From Mesorhizobium sp. M2D.F.Ca.ET.226.01.1.1 (GTDB lineage Bacteria; Pseudomonadota; Alphaproteobacteria; Rhizobiales; Rhizobiaceae): DNA of 64,000 nucleotides. The stretch covers positions 434,001 through 498,000 of the forward strand of contig NZ_RZOY02000003.1 in assembly GCF_004022705.2 (NCBI RefSeq), read 5' to 3'. Position 1 is the first letter of the stretch, and every line of letters starts with the position of its first letter. Below are positions 49,991 through 57,615 of the stretch, one piece after another. The notes beneath the pieces are model-generated. The model was not told the origin of the DNA. It saw nothing but the letters and a program-made list of their open reading frames with translations, and ran no database searches. The position numbers were made by a program, and so were the translations under genes.

Positions 49991-50902
49991 TCAGTTGCTC
50001 CGCAAATAGCCCGCCTCGTCCTCGTCTCTTTGGCGGCCCCCAAGCACTCCGGCGACTGCAGCGATGAACGCGCCGATCACCAGCGACAGCGCGCCAACCA
50101 GTGCAGCGGTAGCGCTCGCCTTGCGAGCTTTGTCGGCGGCGGCCTTGGCTTTGTTCTTGGCATCCTCGACCTGCGCCAGAACCTGGTCGACCCGCTTCTG
50201 CGCCTCAGCCTGAGGGAGGCCCGTGCGGGATGCCACGAGTTGGGCAAGATACGCCTTGTCTTCCGGGCTCATTTCGCCGTTCGCAGCGCTGATTGTCAGT
50301 ATGCGTGCTGCCTGCGCTACGGTGTCCGCGTTGTTCTGGGGCGTCGTCGCCGCAGGTGCGGGAGCAGCTGCGTTGCCTGCCGGCCGGAAGAGCGCGTCCA
50401 CGAAATAGCCGGCGAGATCATTGGCGGACGGCGTTCGCGCCGACGACGCTTGCGAAGCCGCACCGGCTGCAGCGCCGCTTAGCAAGCCGGTCGTCGCCTG
50501 GGCGCCTGTCCCGGCAATTCCGGACACCGCCGAGCCGAGGACCGTAGCCACCAGCAGCGTGGCCAGAGCCCAGGCCAGGAATCCATGCGCGGTGTCGCGG
50601 AAATACACCTCGTCGGTGTGGACGTTGACCCACTTCGTGCGAAGCCGCCCGGCGACGTAGCCGCCCAATGCGGACGACAGCCACTGCACGATGACGAGCC
50701 AAACCGCGGTCGACACCGCAAACGTCGTCAGGGACGGGCTTCCCCATGGCGGCATCATCGCCAAACCGAGTCCGGAACCGACAAGCATGAGGATGACGGT
50801 TAAAGTGGCTGCCGCGAAAGCGCCGGCCACGATCGGTCCCCAATTGACGGCGGAGGATGATGTCTCAATCGTTGCGGGTTGGTCCGCCGTGGAAAAGGTC
50901 AT
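49991..50902 (-). CDS. Multi-span membrane protein with helical cytoplasmic segment
   Basis: The 303-residue product has membrane helices at about 22-47, 58-84, 108-132 and 268-290. In between (about 195-260) is a charged helical segment (MSPEDKAYLAQLVASRTGL), and the end is polar. The layout resembles rhizobial PhnA-like/DUF-type stress membrane proteins; no specific family is claimed. A 25-aa micropeptide gene precedes it by 9 bases. Confidence 0.65.
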   Translation of the reverse strand: MTFSTADQPATIETSSSAVNWGPIVAGAFAAATLTVILMLVGSGLGLAMMPPWGSPSLTTFAVSTAVWLVIVQWLSSALGGYVAGRLRTKWVNVHTDEVYFRDTAHGFLAWALATLLVATVLGSAVSGIAGTGAQATTGLLSGAAAGAASQASSARTPSANDLAGYFVDALFRPAGNAAAPAPAATTPQNNADTVAQAARILTISAANGEMSPEDKAYLAQLVASRTGLPQAEAQKRVDQVLAQVEDAKNKAKAAADKARKASATAALVGALSLVIGAFIAAVAGVLGGRQRDEDEAGYLRSN

Positions 50903-50911
50903 CGTCGGCTC

Positions 50912-50989
50912 CTAACGTGCAAAAAGCATCAAAAGGATGATGATCGGAATTGGAACGCCGAGCAGCCAGAGCAGAATACCTCGTCCCAT
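50912..50989 (-). CDS. 25-aa single-span membrane micropeptide
   Basis: The ATG at 50989 follows AGGAGGACGA. The product MGRGILLWLLGVPIPIIILL plus MLFAR is one membrane helix with a Pro-x-Pro kink. Peptides with this pattern are frequent in rhizobia beside multi-span stress proteins. A GGAAC box upstream (51048-51052) has AATT at the -10 position, so EcfG control is doubtful. Confidence 0.75.
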   Translation of the reverse strand: MGRGILLWLLGVPIPIIILLMLFAR

Positions 50990-51133
50990 TTCGTCCTCCT
51001 ATAAGTAGTGTTCGAATGCTTGGATTTAATTCCTGGATCTCGCTTTCGTTCCGTCCGAACTACTTCTTTCAATCAGCTGTTTAAACTCAGGACATGACGC
51101 GAGCGCCATTACGGCCCGCCAACCTTGGACCCA

Positions 51134-51232
51134 CGGAAGGCTCGCCCGCAAAGGGGATGAACGGGCGAGCCTTTCGATGGGACTCCTGACGCCCAAGACG
51201 GCGCATTCGGGACGCAGAACGCGCCGCCACCA
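51134..51232 (-). ncRNA. Candidate small RNA or leaderless small ORF under an EcfG-type promoter
   Basis: An exact promoter at 51237-51261 points into this otherwise empty gap. About 60 bases after the expected start a 12-bp perfect stem (51137-51148 with 51162-51173) could end a short RNA, although no U-run follows. Alternatively a GTG 6 bases after the -10 opens a small basic reading frame to 51087. The sequence cannot decide between the two. Confidence 0.35.
51137..51173 (-). terminator. 12-bp stem-loop in the 51.1-kb gap
   Basis: AAGGCTCGCCCG pairs exactly with CGGGCGAGCCTT across a 13-base loop. It may end the candidate small RNA or the isochorismatase-like operon, which stops at 51301. 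Confidence 0.5.
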
Positions 51233-51236
51233 ACCG

Positions 51237-51261
51237 AACTGAGATTGCGGCGAGATGTTCC
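51237..51261 (-). promoter_or_regulatory. EcfG-type promoter facing the candidate small RNA
   Basis: GGAAC-N16-AGTT, exact match, with no established gene downstream. Confidence 0.6.
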
Positions 51262-51300
51262 GAAAGACAGGAGCCAGCTATTCGGGCGCCGCCTCCCCTA

Positions 51301-51903
51301 CTATCGCCAGCATTCGAGGATGGCCTCAACCGGCGCTACCTCGACATGGTGGGAGTACCGCTTGGTGAAGAGCTTCAGGATGTTCTCATAGGCCTCATCG
51401 GAGGCGCTGCAGATAGCGTCCTCCGCGAGGATCGTTCGATAGCCCAGATCGATAGATCCGAGCAGAGTCGCCAAAACGCACATATCGGCTTCACCGCCGC
51501 TGACGATCACTTCCTCGACGCCTTCGGACTGAAGCACGCCAGCCATTTCGCCGCTCAGCCACGGGGAATAGATCGGCTTGTCGAACACGCGCGCCGGTGG
51601 GACATGGACGGCAAGCTCGGGGAGAAGTTCGACCACCTCCTTGCCCGCCCTTGCGATTGTCATGTCCGCCCAATGCTCATAATATTGTCTCCATCGGCCG
51701 TGGCCCTCGCCCGGATTCCGCGCGGGGATGAACCTGGTGAAGATGGTGGCTTCGGGTCGCTTGCGGACCAGCCTCTGAACTTGTGGCAGGATCACGGGCA
51801 GCCATTCGACCGCCCAAGGCATGGGCGGCATGAACATCTGCTGCATATCCACGCAAATGTGGACGGCTTTCGCCGAGATCGGTGAGAGCGCGCTCAAGGC
51901 CAT
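51301..51903 (-). CDS. Isochorismatase-family cysteine hydrolase
   Basis: The start at 51903 overlaps the upstream stop (TGATG) and gives 200 residues. The catalytic triad residues are visible: Asp in ICVDMQQMF, Lys in RVFDKPIYSPW, and Cys in GGEADMCVLATLL. The family hydrolyses amides such as nicotinamide or biuret, or isochorismate; the substrate is not identifiable. It is co-transcribed with a small upstream gene under an EcfG-type promoter. Confidence 0.83.
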   Translation of the reverse strand: MALSALSPISAKAVHICVDMQQMFMPPMPWAVEWLPVILPQVQRLVRKRPEATIFTRFIPARNPGEGHGRWRQYYEHWADMTIARAGKEVVELLPELAVHVPPARVFDKPIYSPWLSGEMAGVLQSEGVEEVIVSGGEADMCVLATLLGSIDLGYRTILAEDAICSASDEAYENILKLFTKRYSHHVEVAPVEAILECWR

Positions 51904-52118
51904 CACACCGCGGCGCGCTCGATATTGCCAGATGCAGTTCGCGTGTCGAATTCCTGTGTCAGGCTGGACTCTTTGATGCGACATGCCAGGGCACGCATTG
52001 CGCGTGCGACCGGATACATCTTGATGCGTTCGAACTCCCTCGCTTGCGCCTCGGCGAGGGCCGCGCATCGTTCGCGTTCGGCGATTTCAGGACAAAGATT
52101 TTCGGCAGTGTATTCCAT
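51903..52118 (-). CDS. Small helical protein, 71 aa
   Basis: The product (MEYTAENLCPEIAERERCAA onward) is helical and charged, and contains three Cys. It ends by overlapping the hydrolase start. An EcfG-type promoter lies 32 bases upstream. No family recognised. The coupling suggests a shared stress role. Confidence 0.65.
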   Translation of the reverse strand: MEYTAENLCPEIAERERCAALAEAQAREFERIKMYPVARAMRALACRIKESSLTQEFDTRTASGNIERAAV

Positions 52119-52150
52119 GTTGGATTTCTCCATCGCGTTGTCTGCCGCTA

Positions 52151-52175
52151 AACTCCGATTAAAGTCCTCCGTTCC
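52151..52175 (-). promoter_or_regulatory. EcfG-type promoter of the 71-aa/isochorismatase operon
   Basis: GGAAC-N16-AGTT, exact match, 32 bases before the ATG at 52118. Confidence 0.8.
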
Positions 52176-52520
52176 ATCAAGGTAAGCGCTTGCCGTGCTT
52201 TTCGAAAAGCGCTCGCGCTGGCCGGCCTCGATTTGACAAGACACAATAACAAATGATGTTTTTTGGCCGTTCCTCGGCAAAATTTCTTTGAACGTTTCGC
52301 CCACTACAAGGTTTGTTGCCATTACCGGCATCGTCAAGAAGGGCGAGATCGTGGACGAGGATAAGCCGACCCTCGCTCTCCAATTTCGCCTGAGCCAGAG
52401 CCACGTAGTGGCCGACGCTGCCTGATTTGCCGTCCAGGCACCTTCGTGCCGAGCGGATTCAACCCAAATCCGCCCGGCCGGCCGGGCGATTCTATCGGGC
52501 CAAGGAAACGAAGTCCTTGG

Positions 52521-52545
52521 GGAACAAAGGGCCGGAATGGTGGTT
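52521..52545 (+). promoter_or_regulatory. EcfG-type promoter of the DUF4142 operon
   Basis: GGAAC-N16-GGTT, exact match, 31 bases before the ATG at 52577. Confidence 0.8.
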
Positions 52546-52576
52546 CGGTGCCACCAAGACAAAGGAGCCTTGCCCC

Positions 52577-53305
52577 ATGAGCATGCGGATATTCCTTATC
52601 CCATCGGCGACCGCCGCGCTGATGCTTGCCCTTCCTGCCTTCGCGGCCGAGGACGCGCAGACCTTCGTCAACAAGGCTGCAATCGGTGGGATGTTCGAAG
52701 TGGATTCGAGCAAGATTGCGCAGGACAATGCGAAGGATCAGCAGATCAAGGATTTCGCCAAGCGGATGATCGCCGATCACGGCGCCGCGAACGCCAAATT
52801 GCAGAAGATCGCCGGCGAGCAGAAGCTGCAGGTGTCGACGCAATCCGATGCCGAGCATAAGAGCGATCTGGAACGGCTGCAGGGCACGACAGCCTCGGTG
52901 GACCAGCCTTACGTCGAGATGCAGCGCAAGGCGCATGCGGACGCGGTTGGCCTGTTCGAGGCTTACGCCAAGGATGGAGACAATCCGGCCCTTAAATCCT
53001 TCGCGACGGAGACGCTGCCGACGCTGAAGATGCATCAGGACATGATCGAGAAGATCGCCGCCGCCAGCGCGAGCATGCCGGCGGTCAAATCGGCATCGAC
53101 GCCCAAACCACCCGCTCCGGTCCCCGGCGCGAACAGCTTCACGGAAGCGCAGGCGAAAGAGCGCATCCAGGATGCCGGCTATGCGGACGTCTCCGCGCTC
53201 GCCAAGGACGAACAGGGAATCTGGCGCGGCCAGGCGACCAAGGACGGCAAGGGCATTGCCGTAGCGCTCGACTACCAGGGCAACGTGTTTGCCGGCCAAC
53301 AATAG
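52577..53305 (+). CDS. Periplasmic DUF4142 protein with C-terminal extension
   Basis: The ATG at 52577 follows AAAGGAG and gives 242 residues with a signal peptide (1-24, ending AFAAE). Residues 27-165 are the DUF4142 ferritin-like helical bundle: FVNKAAIGGMFEVDSSKIA, IKDFAKRMIADHGAAN and LPTLKMHQDMI, with His and Glu ligands. After a Pro-rich linker a small C-terminal domain follows (FTEAQAKERIQDAGYADVSAL, about 185-242), similar to PepSY/YPEB-like modules. It is the first gene of a three-gene stress operon. Confidence 0.82.
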   Translation: MSMRIFLIPSATAALMLALPAFAAEDAQTFVNKAAIGGMFEVDSSKIAQDNAKDQQIKDFAKRMIADHGAANAKLQKIAGEQKLQVSTQSDAEHKSDLERLQGTTASVDQPYVEMQRKAHADAVGLFEAYAKDGDNPALKSFATETLPTLKMHQDMIEKIAAASASMPAVKSASTPKPPAPVPGANSFTEAQAKERIQDAGYADVSALAKDEQGIWRGQATKDGKGIAVALDYQGNVFAGQQ

Positions 53306-53319
53306 ACAGGAGAACCGAC

Positions 53320-53919
53320 ATGCAAACGATCACCGCCCTGTTCGATGACTATGACGACGCCGCTGACGCCGTGGGCGAGCTGGAGTCCATCGGCGTTCCG
53401 TCATCCGACATCAGCATCATGGCCAACAATGCCCGCGGCTGGTACCGGAACACGCAATCTGCAGCAGCCGAGGATGCCGCCAGCGGCGCCGGCATCGGCG
53501 CGGTCGTGGGCGGCGCCGGCGGCCTGGCAACAGGCCTTGGCGCCATGGCCATACCGGGCGTCGGGCCGGTAGTCGCGGCCGGCTGGCTGGCGGCGACAGC
53601 CGCGGGCGCCGTCGCCGGGGCGATTGTCGGCGGCGCGGCCGGGCGCATTATCGGCAGCCTGACCGACGCCGGCGTGCCGGAGCAAGACGCGCATGTCTAT
53701 GCCGAAGGCGTCCGCCGCGGCGGCACGCTGGTGACGGCTCGCGTCGAGGACGACCTCGCCTCGGAAGCCCGTGAAGTTCTCCGCAGCTCCGCGTCGGTCA
53801 ACATCGCCGACCGCCGCAGCGAATACCAAGCGGACGGGTGGGCAGAATTCGATCCGGCTGCCGGCGATTATTCGGCTGACGATGTCGAGCGCGAGGCCGA
53901 GCGGCGGCGGCAAGCATGA
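53320..53919 (+). CDS. General-stress-protein-17M-like (DUF1269/YflT) glycine-zipper protein
   Basis: The 199-residue product starts after GACAGGAGAA, 14 bases past the DUF4142 stop. Residues 1-40 have the stress-protein 17M pattern (ITALFDDYDDAADAVGELES). Residues 50-115 are a double glycine-zipper hydrophobic region (GAGIGAVVGGAGGLATGLG). The ferredoxin-like half resumes with AHVYAEGVRRGGTLVTARV. It is probably membrane associated. The family is general-stress induced in several phyla. Confidence 0.8.
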   Translation: MQTITALFDDYDDAADAVGELESIGVPSSDISIMANNARGWYRNTQSAAAEDAASGAGIGAVVGGAGGLATGLGAMAIPGVGPVVAAGWLAATAAGAVAGAIVGGAAGRIIGSLTDAGVPEQDAHVYAEGVRRGGTLVTARVEDDLASEAREVLRSSASVNIADRRSEYQADGWAEFDPAAGDYSADDVEREAERRRQA

Positions 53920-53968
53920 GCGTGGTCGGCGCCAGCGGTGCAACGGCAAAGCCCGTCAGGAGTTCGGC

Positions 53969-54181
53969 ATGAGACGGGTGCTTTTGCCGCTGCTACTGTT
54001 GCTGGTGGTCATGGCGCTTTGCTACTGGGCCTTCATTGAAGTCGACAGCGGCTCATCTTCGGCGCCATGGAAACGCACGCCCGAACAAAACCAGGGCGGG
54101 AATGCGCCGCAGGACACCTCGCCAGCAGCCGGCATCACGAAGAACCCTCAGGATGCCAGCAAGATGCCGGGCGTTCAATAA
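53969..54181 (+). CDS. Small membrane-anchored protein, 70 aa
   Basis: The ATG at 53969 follows CAGGAG. The product has one N-terminal membrane helix (MRRVLLPLLLLLVVMALCYW) and a polar, disordered periplasmic or cytoplasmic tail rich in Ser, Pro and Gln. It is the third gene of the DUF4142 operon. A similar protein is encoded at 63383. Confidence 0.65.
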   Translation: MRRVLLPLLLLLVVMALCYWAFIEVDSGSSSAPWKRTPEQNQGGNAPQDTSPAAGITKNPQDASKMPGVQ

Positions 54182-54208
54182 CTGGCGATGTCCTCAGTTC
54201 CCTGATCG

Positions 54209-54472
54209 CTACTCGCGCGGGACGAATTTGTTGAAGCGGCTGGTGATGCCCTCTGCGGTCATGTCCTGGTGGACGAACGCCAGGTTGTTGTCGTCCAGGA
54301 ATTTGAAGAAATCTTCCCATTCGATCGGCCTAAGATCCTCATCGCCCTCGCCGAAATCGACCCGCAGCGTCGCGGCCTTGCCCTGCGCCGCGACGACGGC
54401 AGGCCTGCCCTCGCGCGCCTCGATCCAGGCTCGAATCACTTCGTGATTTGAGGTCGTCATAGCCTCGCTCAT
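54209..54472 (-). CDS. Conserved small rhizobial protein, 87 aa
   Basis: The ATG at 54472 follows CAGGAGG. The product (MSEAMTTSNHEVIRAWIEAR onward) has the pattern HEVIRAWIEAREGRPAVV, RVDFGEG, WEDFFKFLDDNNLAFVHQD and SRFNKF. Similar small proteins in rhizobia are often mislabelled as glucan branching enzymes, which they are far too short to be. Two GGAAC-type promoters and a hairpin lie upstream. Confidence 0.7.
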   Translation of the reverse strand: MSEAMTTSNHEVIRAWIEAREGRPAVVAAQGKAATLRVDFGEGDEDLRPIEWEDFFKFLDDNNLAFVHQDMTAEGITSRFNKFVPRE

Positions 54473-54508
54473 CGCGGCCTCCTGTTGACGGTTCCCTCTC
54501 TCGAAAAA

Positions 54509-54534
54509 AACCCGGAAGACATCCCGCTTGTTCC
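54509..54534 (-). promoter_or_regulatory. Second EcfG-like promoter of the 87-aa gene, 17-base spacer
   Basis: GGAAC-N17-GGTT, one base longer than the usual spacing here, 36 bases before the ATG at 54472. Confidence 0.5.
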
Positions 54535-54586
54535 CGTCGAGCCCGGTATCGGGAGGCTCGCCGCAACGGAACATCCGCATATGAAG

Positions 54587-54619
54587 AAGGCCCGCTGCCT
54601 GCATGCGGCAACGGGCCTT
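54587..54619 (-). terminator. 13-bp stem-loop between katE and the 87-aa gene
   Basis: Arms 54587-54599 and 54607-54619 pair around a 7-base loop. On the minus-strand RNA one pair is G-U; on the plus strand it is a mismatch. This supports use in the minus-strand transcript, as a katE terminator or a leader element of the 87-aa gene. Confidence 0.5.
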
Positions 54620-54668
54620 GGGCCTTGATGGGACCCTGGATCGCTGGAGGGAGGGCGATCATCTCCCG

Positions 54669-54693
54669 AACCGGCAGGCGCTCCAAATGTTCC
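54669..54693 (-). promoter_or_regulatory. Distal EcfG-type promoter of the 87-aa gene
   Basis: GGAAC-N16-GGTT, exact match, 196 bases before the ATG at 54472 and upstream of the hairpin. Confidence 0.6.
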
Positions 54694-54732
54694 GGTAAAA
54701 TTCCTGCGCTGGTAACGGGTCGGATGAACACC

Positions 54733-56847
54733 TCAGAGTTTGACGGCATCTTCCCTCGCCCACAGCCGCAGCTTGCGGCAAGCCTCGACGAACGAGCGCG
54801 CGGAACCGCCGCCTGTGAGCTCGATGAGCCCCTCGTCCGCGTCGGCCGCCACGCCGGCGCTTGCCAGCAGAGGTCCGGCGCCCGCGACGAAGCCAATGAA
54901 CTTCAGGTGCGCAAAGGCGTCGGACACGAAGTCCTTTGCCGCAGCATCCCTGGACAGCATCTCGGCGCCTTCCTGGGAAACGAGCAGCACGACCGTATCG
55001 AAAAGAACCGACGGTCCGCCGTCGATCATGTGGTTGGCTTCGATCCAGCTGCCATCGCCGGCTTCGACACCGCCCACCCGGCGCGCCACGATTTCCACCT
55101 TGGCGCCTTCCGCTTGCGCCGCATCCCTTATCGCTTGCAGAAGGCCGGAATCGATGCCGTCGCTGACGAGCACGCCGATCTTGCGACCCTTGAAGCTGTC
55201 CGGCCCGTTGTTGATGATGCTGAGCGCGGGCGACGGCTCGAGGTCATCGCGTGTCGGCACAGCCGCGTCGGCAGGCGCCGGCATTGTCTTGATGCCGAGC
55301 TTGTCGGCAACTGTGGTCGCCAGCGTCTCGTCGATGTTAAGCAGATGGGAGATCATCCGCTCGCGGATGACCGGCGTCTCGACCTTGCTCAGTTCGAATG
55401 TCAAAGCCATCGCGATGTGACGCTGCTCGGGCTCGGTCTGGCTGATGAAGAATTGGCGGGCCTGGCTGTAGTGATCGGCGAAGCTCTCCGCCCTTAGCCG
55501 GACCTTCTGCCCCTCCTCCGCATCGGCAAAGGACCGGAAGCCTTGGCTAGGCGACTCACGCGGGCCCTCGCCCCAGGAGTTCGGCTGATAGTTGGCGCGG
55601 CCGGCCGGGTTGCGCATCGCCATGTGACCATCCTGCTGGAAATGATGGAACGGGCATTTCGGCGCATTAATGGGAAGATGGGTGAAGTTGGGGCTGCCCA
55701 AGCGTTTGAGCTGCGTGTCGAGATAGGAGAAGTTGCGTCCCTGCAGCAGGGGATCGTTGGAGAAGTCGATGCCCGGCGGCACGTTCTGCGTCATGAAGGC
55801 GACCTGCTCGGTTTCGGCGAAGAAGTTCTGCGGCATGCGATCGAGAACAAGGCGGCCGACCGGCAACGGCTCGATGACCTCCTCGGGAATGATCTTGGTA
55901 GGATCGAGGATATCGAAGTCGAAACTGTCGGCGAAATCCTGGTCGAAGAGCTGCACGCACAGCTCCCACTCCGGAAAATCTCCTGACTGGACGGCGTTCC
56001 AGAGGTCGCGGCGGTGGAAATCGGGATCGGCGCCGTTGATCTTCACGGCCTCGTTCCAGACCACCGACTGCATGCCCAGCTTCGGCTTCCAGATGAATTT
56101 GACGAAGGTCGATTCATCCTTGGCGTTGACGAGACGGAACGTGTGCACGCCGAAGCCCTGCATGAACCGGAACGACCGGGGAATGGCGCGGTCGGACATG
56201 ATCCACATTATCATGTGCATCGATTCCGGAGTCAGCGAGATAAAATCCCAGAAATTGTCGTGCGCGGATTGGGCCTGCGGAAATGCCCGGTCCGGCTCCT
56301 CCTTCACCGCATGGACCATATCCGGAAACCTGATCGCATCCTGGATGAAGAAGACCGGAATGTTGTTGCCGACGAGGTCCCAATTGCCCTCCTTGGTGTA
56401 GAGTTTCACGGCGAAACCCCGCACATCCCGCGCCAGGTCGAAAGACCCTTTGCTGCCGGCGACCGTCGAGAAACGGACGAAGGCGGGTGTCTTTTCGCCG
56501 GGCCGCTGGAAGATATCGGCTTTGGTGTACTTGGCGAGTGACTCGTAGGTCTCGAAGAAGCCATGGACTCCGTAGCCGCGCGCATGGACCACGCGCTCGG
56601 GGATGCGCTCATGATCGAAATGGAAGATCTTTTCGCGGAAATGAAAATCCTCGATCAGCGTGGGACCGCGTTCGCCGATCTTCAACGTGTTGTGGTCATC
56701 CGCAATCGGCGTGCCAAGCGCCGTCGTCTGCACCTCGACCTCGCCTTCGGCCACCTGATGCAGTTCGCCGCCATTGCCGCGGACAAGTTCCTGGTCGTGA
56801 ATCTCAGCCACGGCTGTAGTGTCGGCCGGGGAAGCTTTCTTCGGCAT
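54733..56847 (-). CDS. katE: Large-subunit (clade 2) catalase, HPII type
   Basis: The start at 56847 gives 704 residues. The frame to 57066 would extend through the promoter. The core catalase domain has the catalytic His in [12 protein letters not shown], the Asn in [11 protein letters not shown], and the heme-ligand Tyr region [12 protein letters not shown] / [12 protein letters not shown]-terminal flavodoxin/DJ-1-like domain begins after residue 550 ([15 protein letters not shown]), which defines clade 2. It removes hydrogen peroxide in the cytoplasm. A perfect EcfG-type promoter lies 38 bases upstream, as expected for the alphaproteobacterial stress regulon. Confidence 0.95.
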   Translation of the reverse strand: MPKKASPADTTAVAEIHDQELVRGNGGELHQVAEGEVEVQTTALGTPIADDHNTLKIGERGPTLIEDFHFREKIFHFDHERIPERVVHARGYGVHGFFETYESLAKYTKADIFQRPGEKTPAFVRFSTVAGSKGSFDLARDVRGFAVKLYTKEGNWDLVGNNIPVFFIQDAIRFPDMVHAVKEEPDRAFPQAQSAHDNFWDFISLTPESMHMIMWIMSDRAIPRSFRFMQGFGVHTFRLVNAKDESTFVKFIWKPKLGMQSVVWNEAVKINGADPDFHRRDLWNAVQSGDFPEWELCVQLFDQDFADSFDFDILDPTKIIPEEVIEPLPVGRLVLDRMPQNFFAETEQVAFMTQNVPPGIDFSNDPLLQGRNFSYLDTQLKRLGSPNFTHLPINAPKCPFHHFQQDGHMAMRNPAGRANYQPNSWGEGPRESPSQGFRSFADAEEGQKVRLRAESFADHYSQARQFFISQTEPEQRHIAMALTFELSKVETPVIRERMISHLLNIDETLATTVADKLGIKTMPAPADAAVPTRDDLEPSPALSIINNGPDSFKGRKIGVLVSDGIDSGLLQAIRDAAQAEGAKVEIVARRVGGVEAGDGSWIEANHMIDGGPSVLFDTVVLLVSQEGAEMLSRDAAAKDFVSDAFAHLKFIGFVAGAGPLLASAGVAADADEGLIELTGGGSARSFVEACRKLRLWAREDAVKL

Positions 56848-56885
56848 TGTCGGTGTCCCTTGTGCTCGCTGAAATGATGTTGCCG

Positions 56886-56910
56886 AACGAGCAATCGGGG
56901 CGAATGTTCC
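56886..56910 (-). promoter_or_regulatory. EcfG-type promoter of katE
   Basis: GGAAC-N16-CGTT, exact consensus, 38 bases before the ATG at 56847. Confidence 0.85.
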
Positions 56911-56942
56911 AGCCGGTACAGCGGGGCATGTCCCGGCGTGAG

Positions 56943-57125
56943 CTATCTTGGAACGGCGTCCGATCCTTCCCCGGGCCCGCTTGCCTGGGAATGGTCCGGC
57001 GTTGCCCGCGAGGATGCACGGGCGAGCATGTCTCTCGGTGCCGGGATGCGAGATTTTCGGCGCCACCAGCGCGGCAGGAATTCGGCTATCAGGCTTTGAA
57101 TAAGGCTCTTCATCCGATCGCCCAT
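56943..57125 (-). CDS. Small basic protein, 60 aa
   Basis: The ATG at 57125 lies 17 bases after an EcfG-type -10 element. The product starts [20 protein letters not shown] with an amphipathic helix and a Trp-Trp-Arg cluster, then a basic and Ser/Pro-rich tail. A membrane-surface association is plausible. No family recognised; it sits directly upstream of the katE promoter in the same direction. Confidence 0.5.
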   Translation of the reverse strand: MGDRMKSLIQSLIAEFLPRWWRRKSRIPAPRDMLARASSRATPDHSQASGPGEGSDAVPR

Positions 57126-57142
57126 GGAAAGTTTCACAGGTG

Positions 57143-57167
57143 AACAGATGCCGGCCCCAATTGTTCC
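57143..57167 (-). promoter_or_regulatory. EcfG-type promoter of the 60-aa gene
   Basis: GGAAC-N16-TGTT, exact spacing, 17 bases before the ATG at 57125. Confidence 0.65.
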
Positions 57168-57195
57168 GGGTCGGCGCGATGTCGTCGGTTGAAAG

Positions 57196-57384
57196 TCAAT
57201 TCGGACGGGACTTGCGCGCACGCAACGCGATCGCGGTGTCGAGCTTTCGCGCCAGTTCGACCATTCGGGAAGGCGCGTCCTGTTCTGCAAACGCATCCAA
57301 AGCCAGGGTTATCTCGCGCTCCACCCTCCTGGTGCGTGAAGACAACTCTTCTGGGCTGAGCACTTCATCAGCCTTCCGTGTCAC
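57196..57384 (-). CDS. Small helical protein, 62 aa
   Basis: GTG start after AGGACA, 34 bases after an EcfG-type promoter. The product has a helix-loop-helix pattern, EREITLALDAFAEQDAPSRM then VELARKLDTAI. The second half loosely resembles the (V)PxRFxxLLxxLD segment of NepR anti-sigma factors, but the first helix does not clearly match and no ecfG or phyR gene is adjacent. Treated as unknown. Confidence 0.6.
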   Translation of the reverse strand: MTRKADEVLSPEELSSRTRRVEREITLALDAFAEQDAPSRMVELARKLDTAIALRARKSRPN

Positions 57385-57418
57385 TGCCTTGTCCTAACAT
57401 AAGTTAACGCCAGCTATT

Positions 57419-57443
57419 AACTTATTGGCGGAGATAAGGTTCC
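57419..57443 (-). promoter_or_regulatory. EcfG-type promoter of the 62-aa gene
   Basis: GGAAC-N16-AGTT, exact match, 34 bases before the GTG at 57384. Confidence 0.75.
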
Positions 57444-57565
57444 CCGCCGGCGGTCTGCCAGAACGATGGGTTCTGTTGAAAGCTGTTCCACGTCGGTGCC
57501 AAGCGGCCGCCCAATGTGGTGCAACCGGTTTGTTCTGAGGCCATCAACCCACCTCGACCGGCAAG

Positions 57566-57590
57566 GGAACCAACGGCAACCTTGCTGGTT
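57566..57590 (+). promoter_or_regulatory. EcfG-type promoter of the ThDP-enzyme operon
   Basis: GGAAC-N16-GGTT, exact match, 25 bases before the ATG at 57616. Confidence 0.8.
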
Positions 57591-57615
57591 CGGGGGGCAA
57601 CAGCGGAGCCTCGCC

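Larger units (their letters stand above)
52119..52576. other. Gap holding two EcfG-type promoters, no supported gene
   Basis: The gap separates divergent transcripts at 52118 and 52577. Minus-strand frames at 52177-52404 and 51903-52562 have no family features. An AT-rich patch near 52240-52300 is unlike the surroundings. Confidence 0.45.

Noticed and set aside
51028..51052. GGAAC-N16-AATT upstream of the 25-aa micropeptide gene
   Set aside because: The -10 element lacks the G of GTT.
52177..52404. 75-codon minus-strand frame in the 52.2-kb gap
   Set aside because: Not recognisable as a protein family, and the AT-rich patch inside it suggests non-coding DNA.
57196..57384. 62-aa protein as the anti-sigma factor NepR
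   Set aside because: Only the second helix resembles NepR and the usual ecfG/phyR neighbours are absent.
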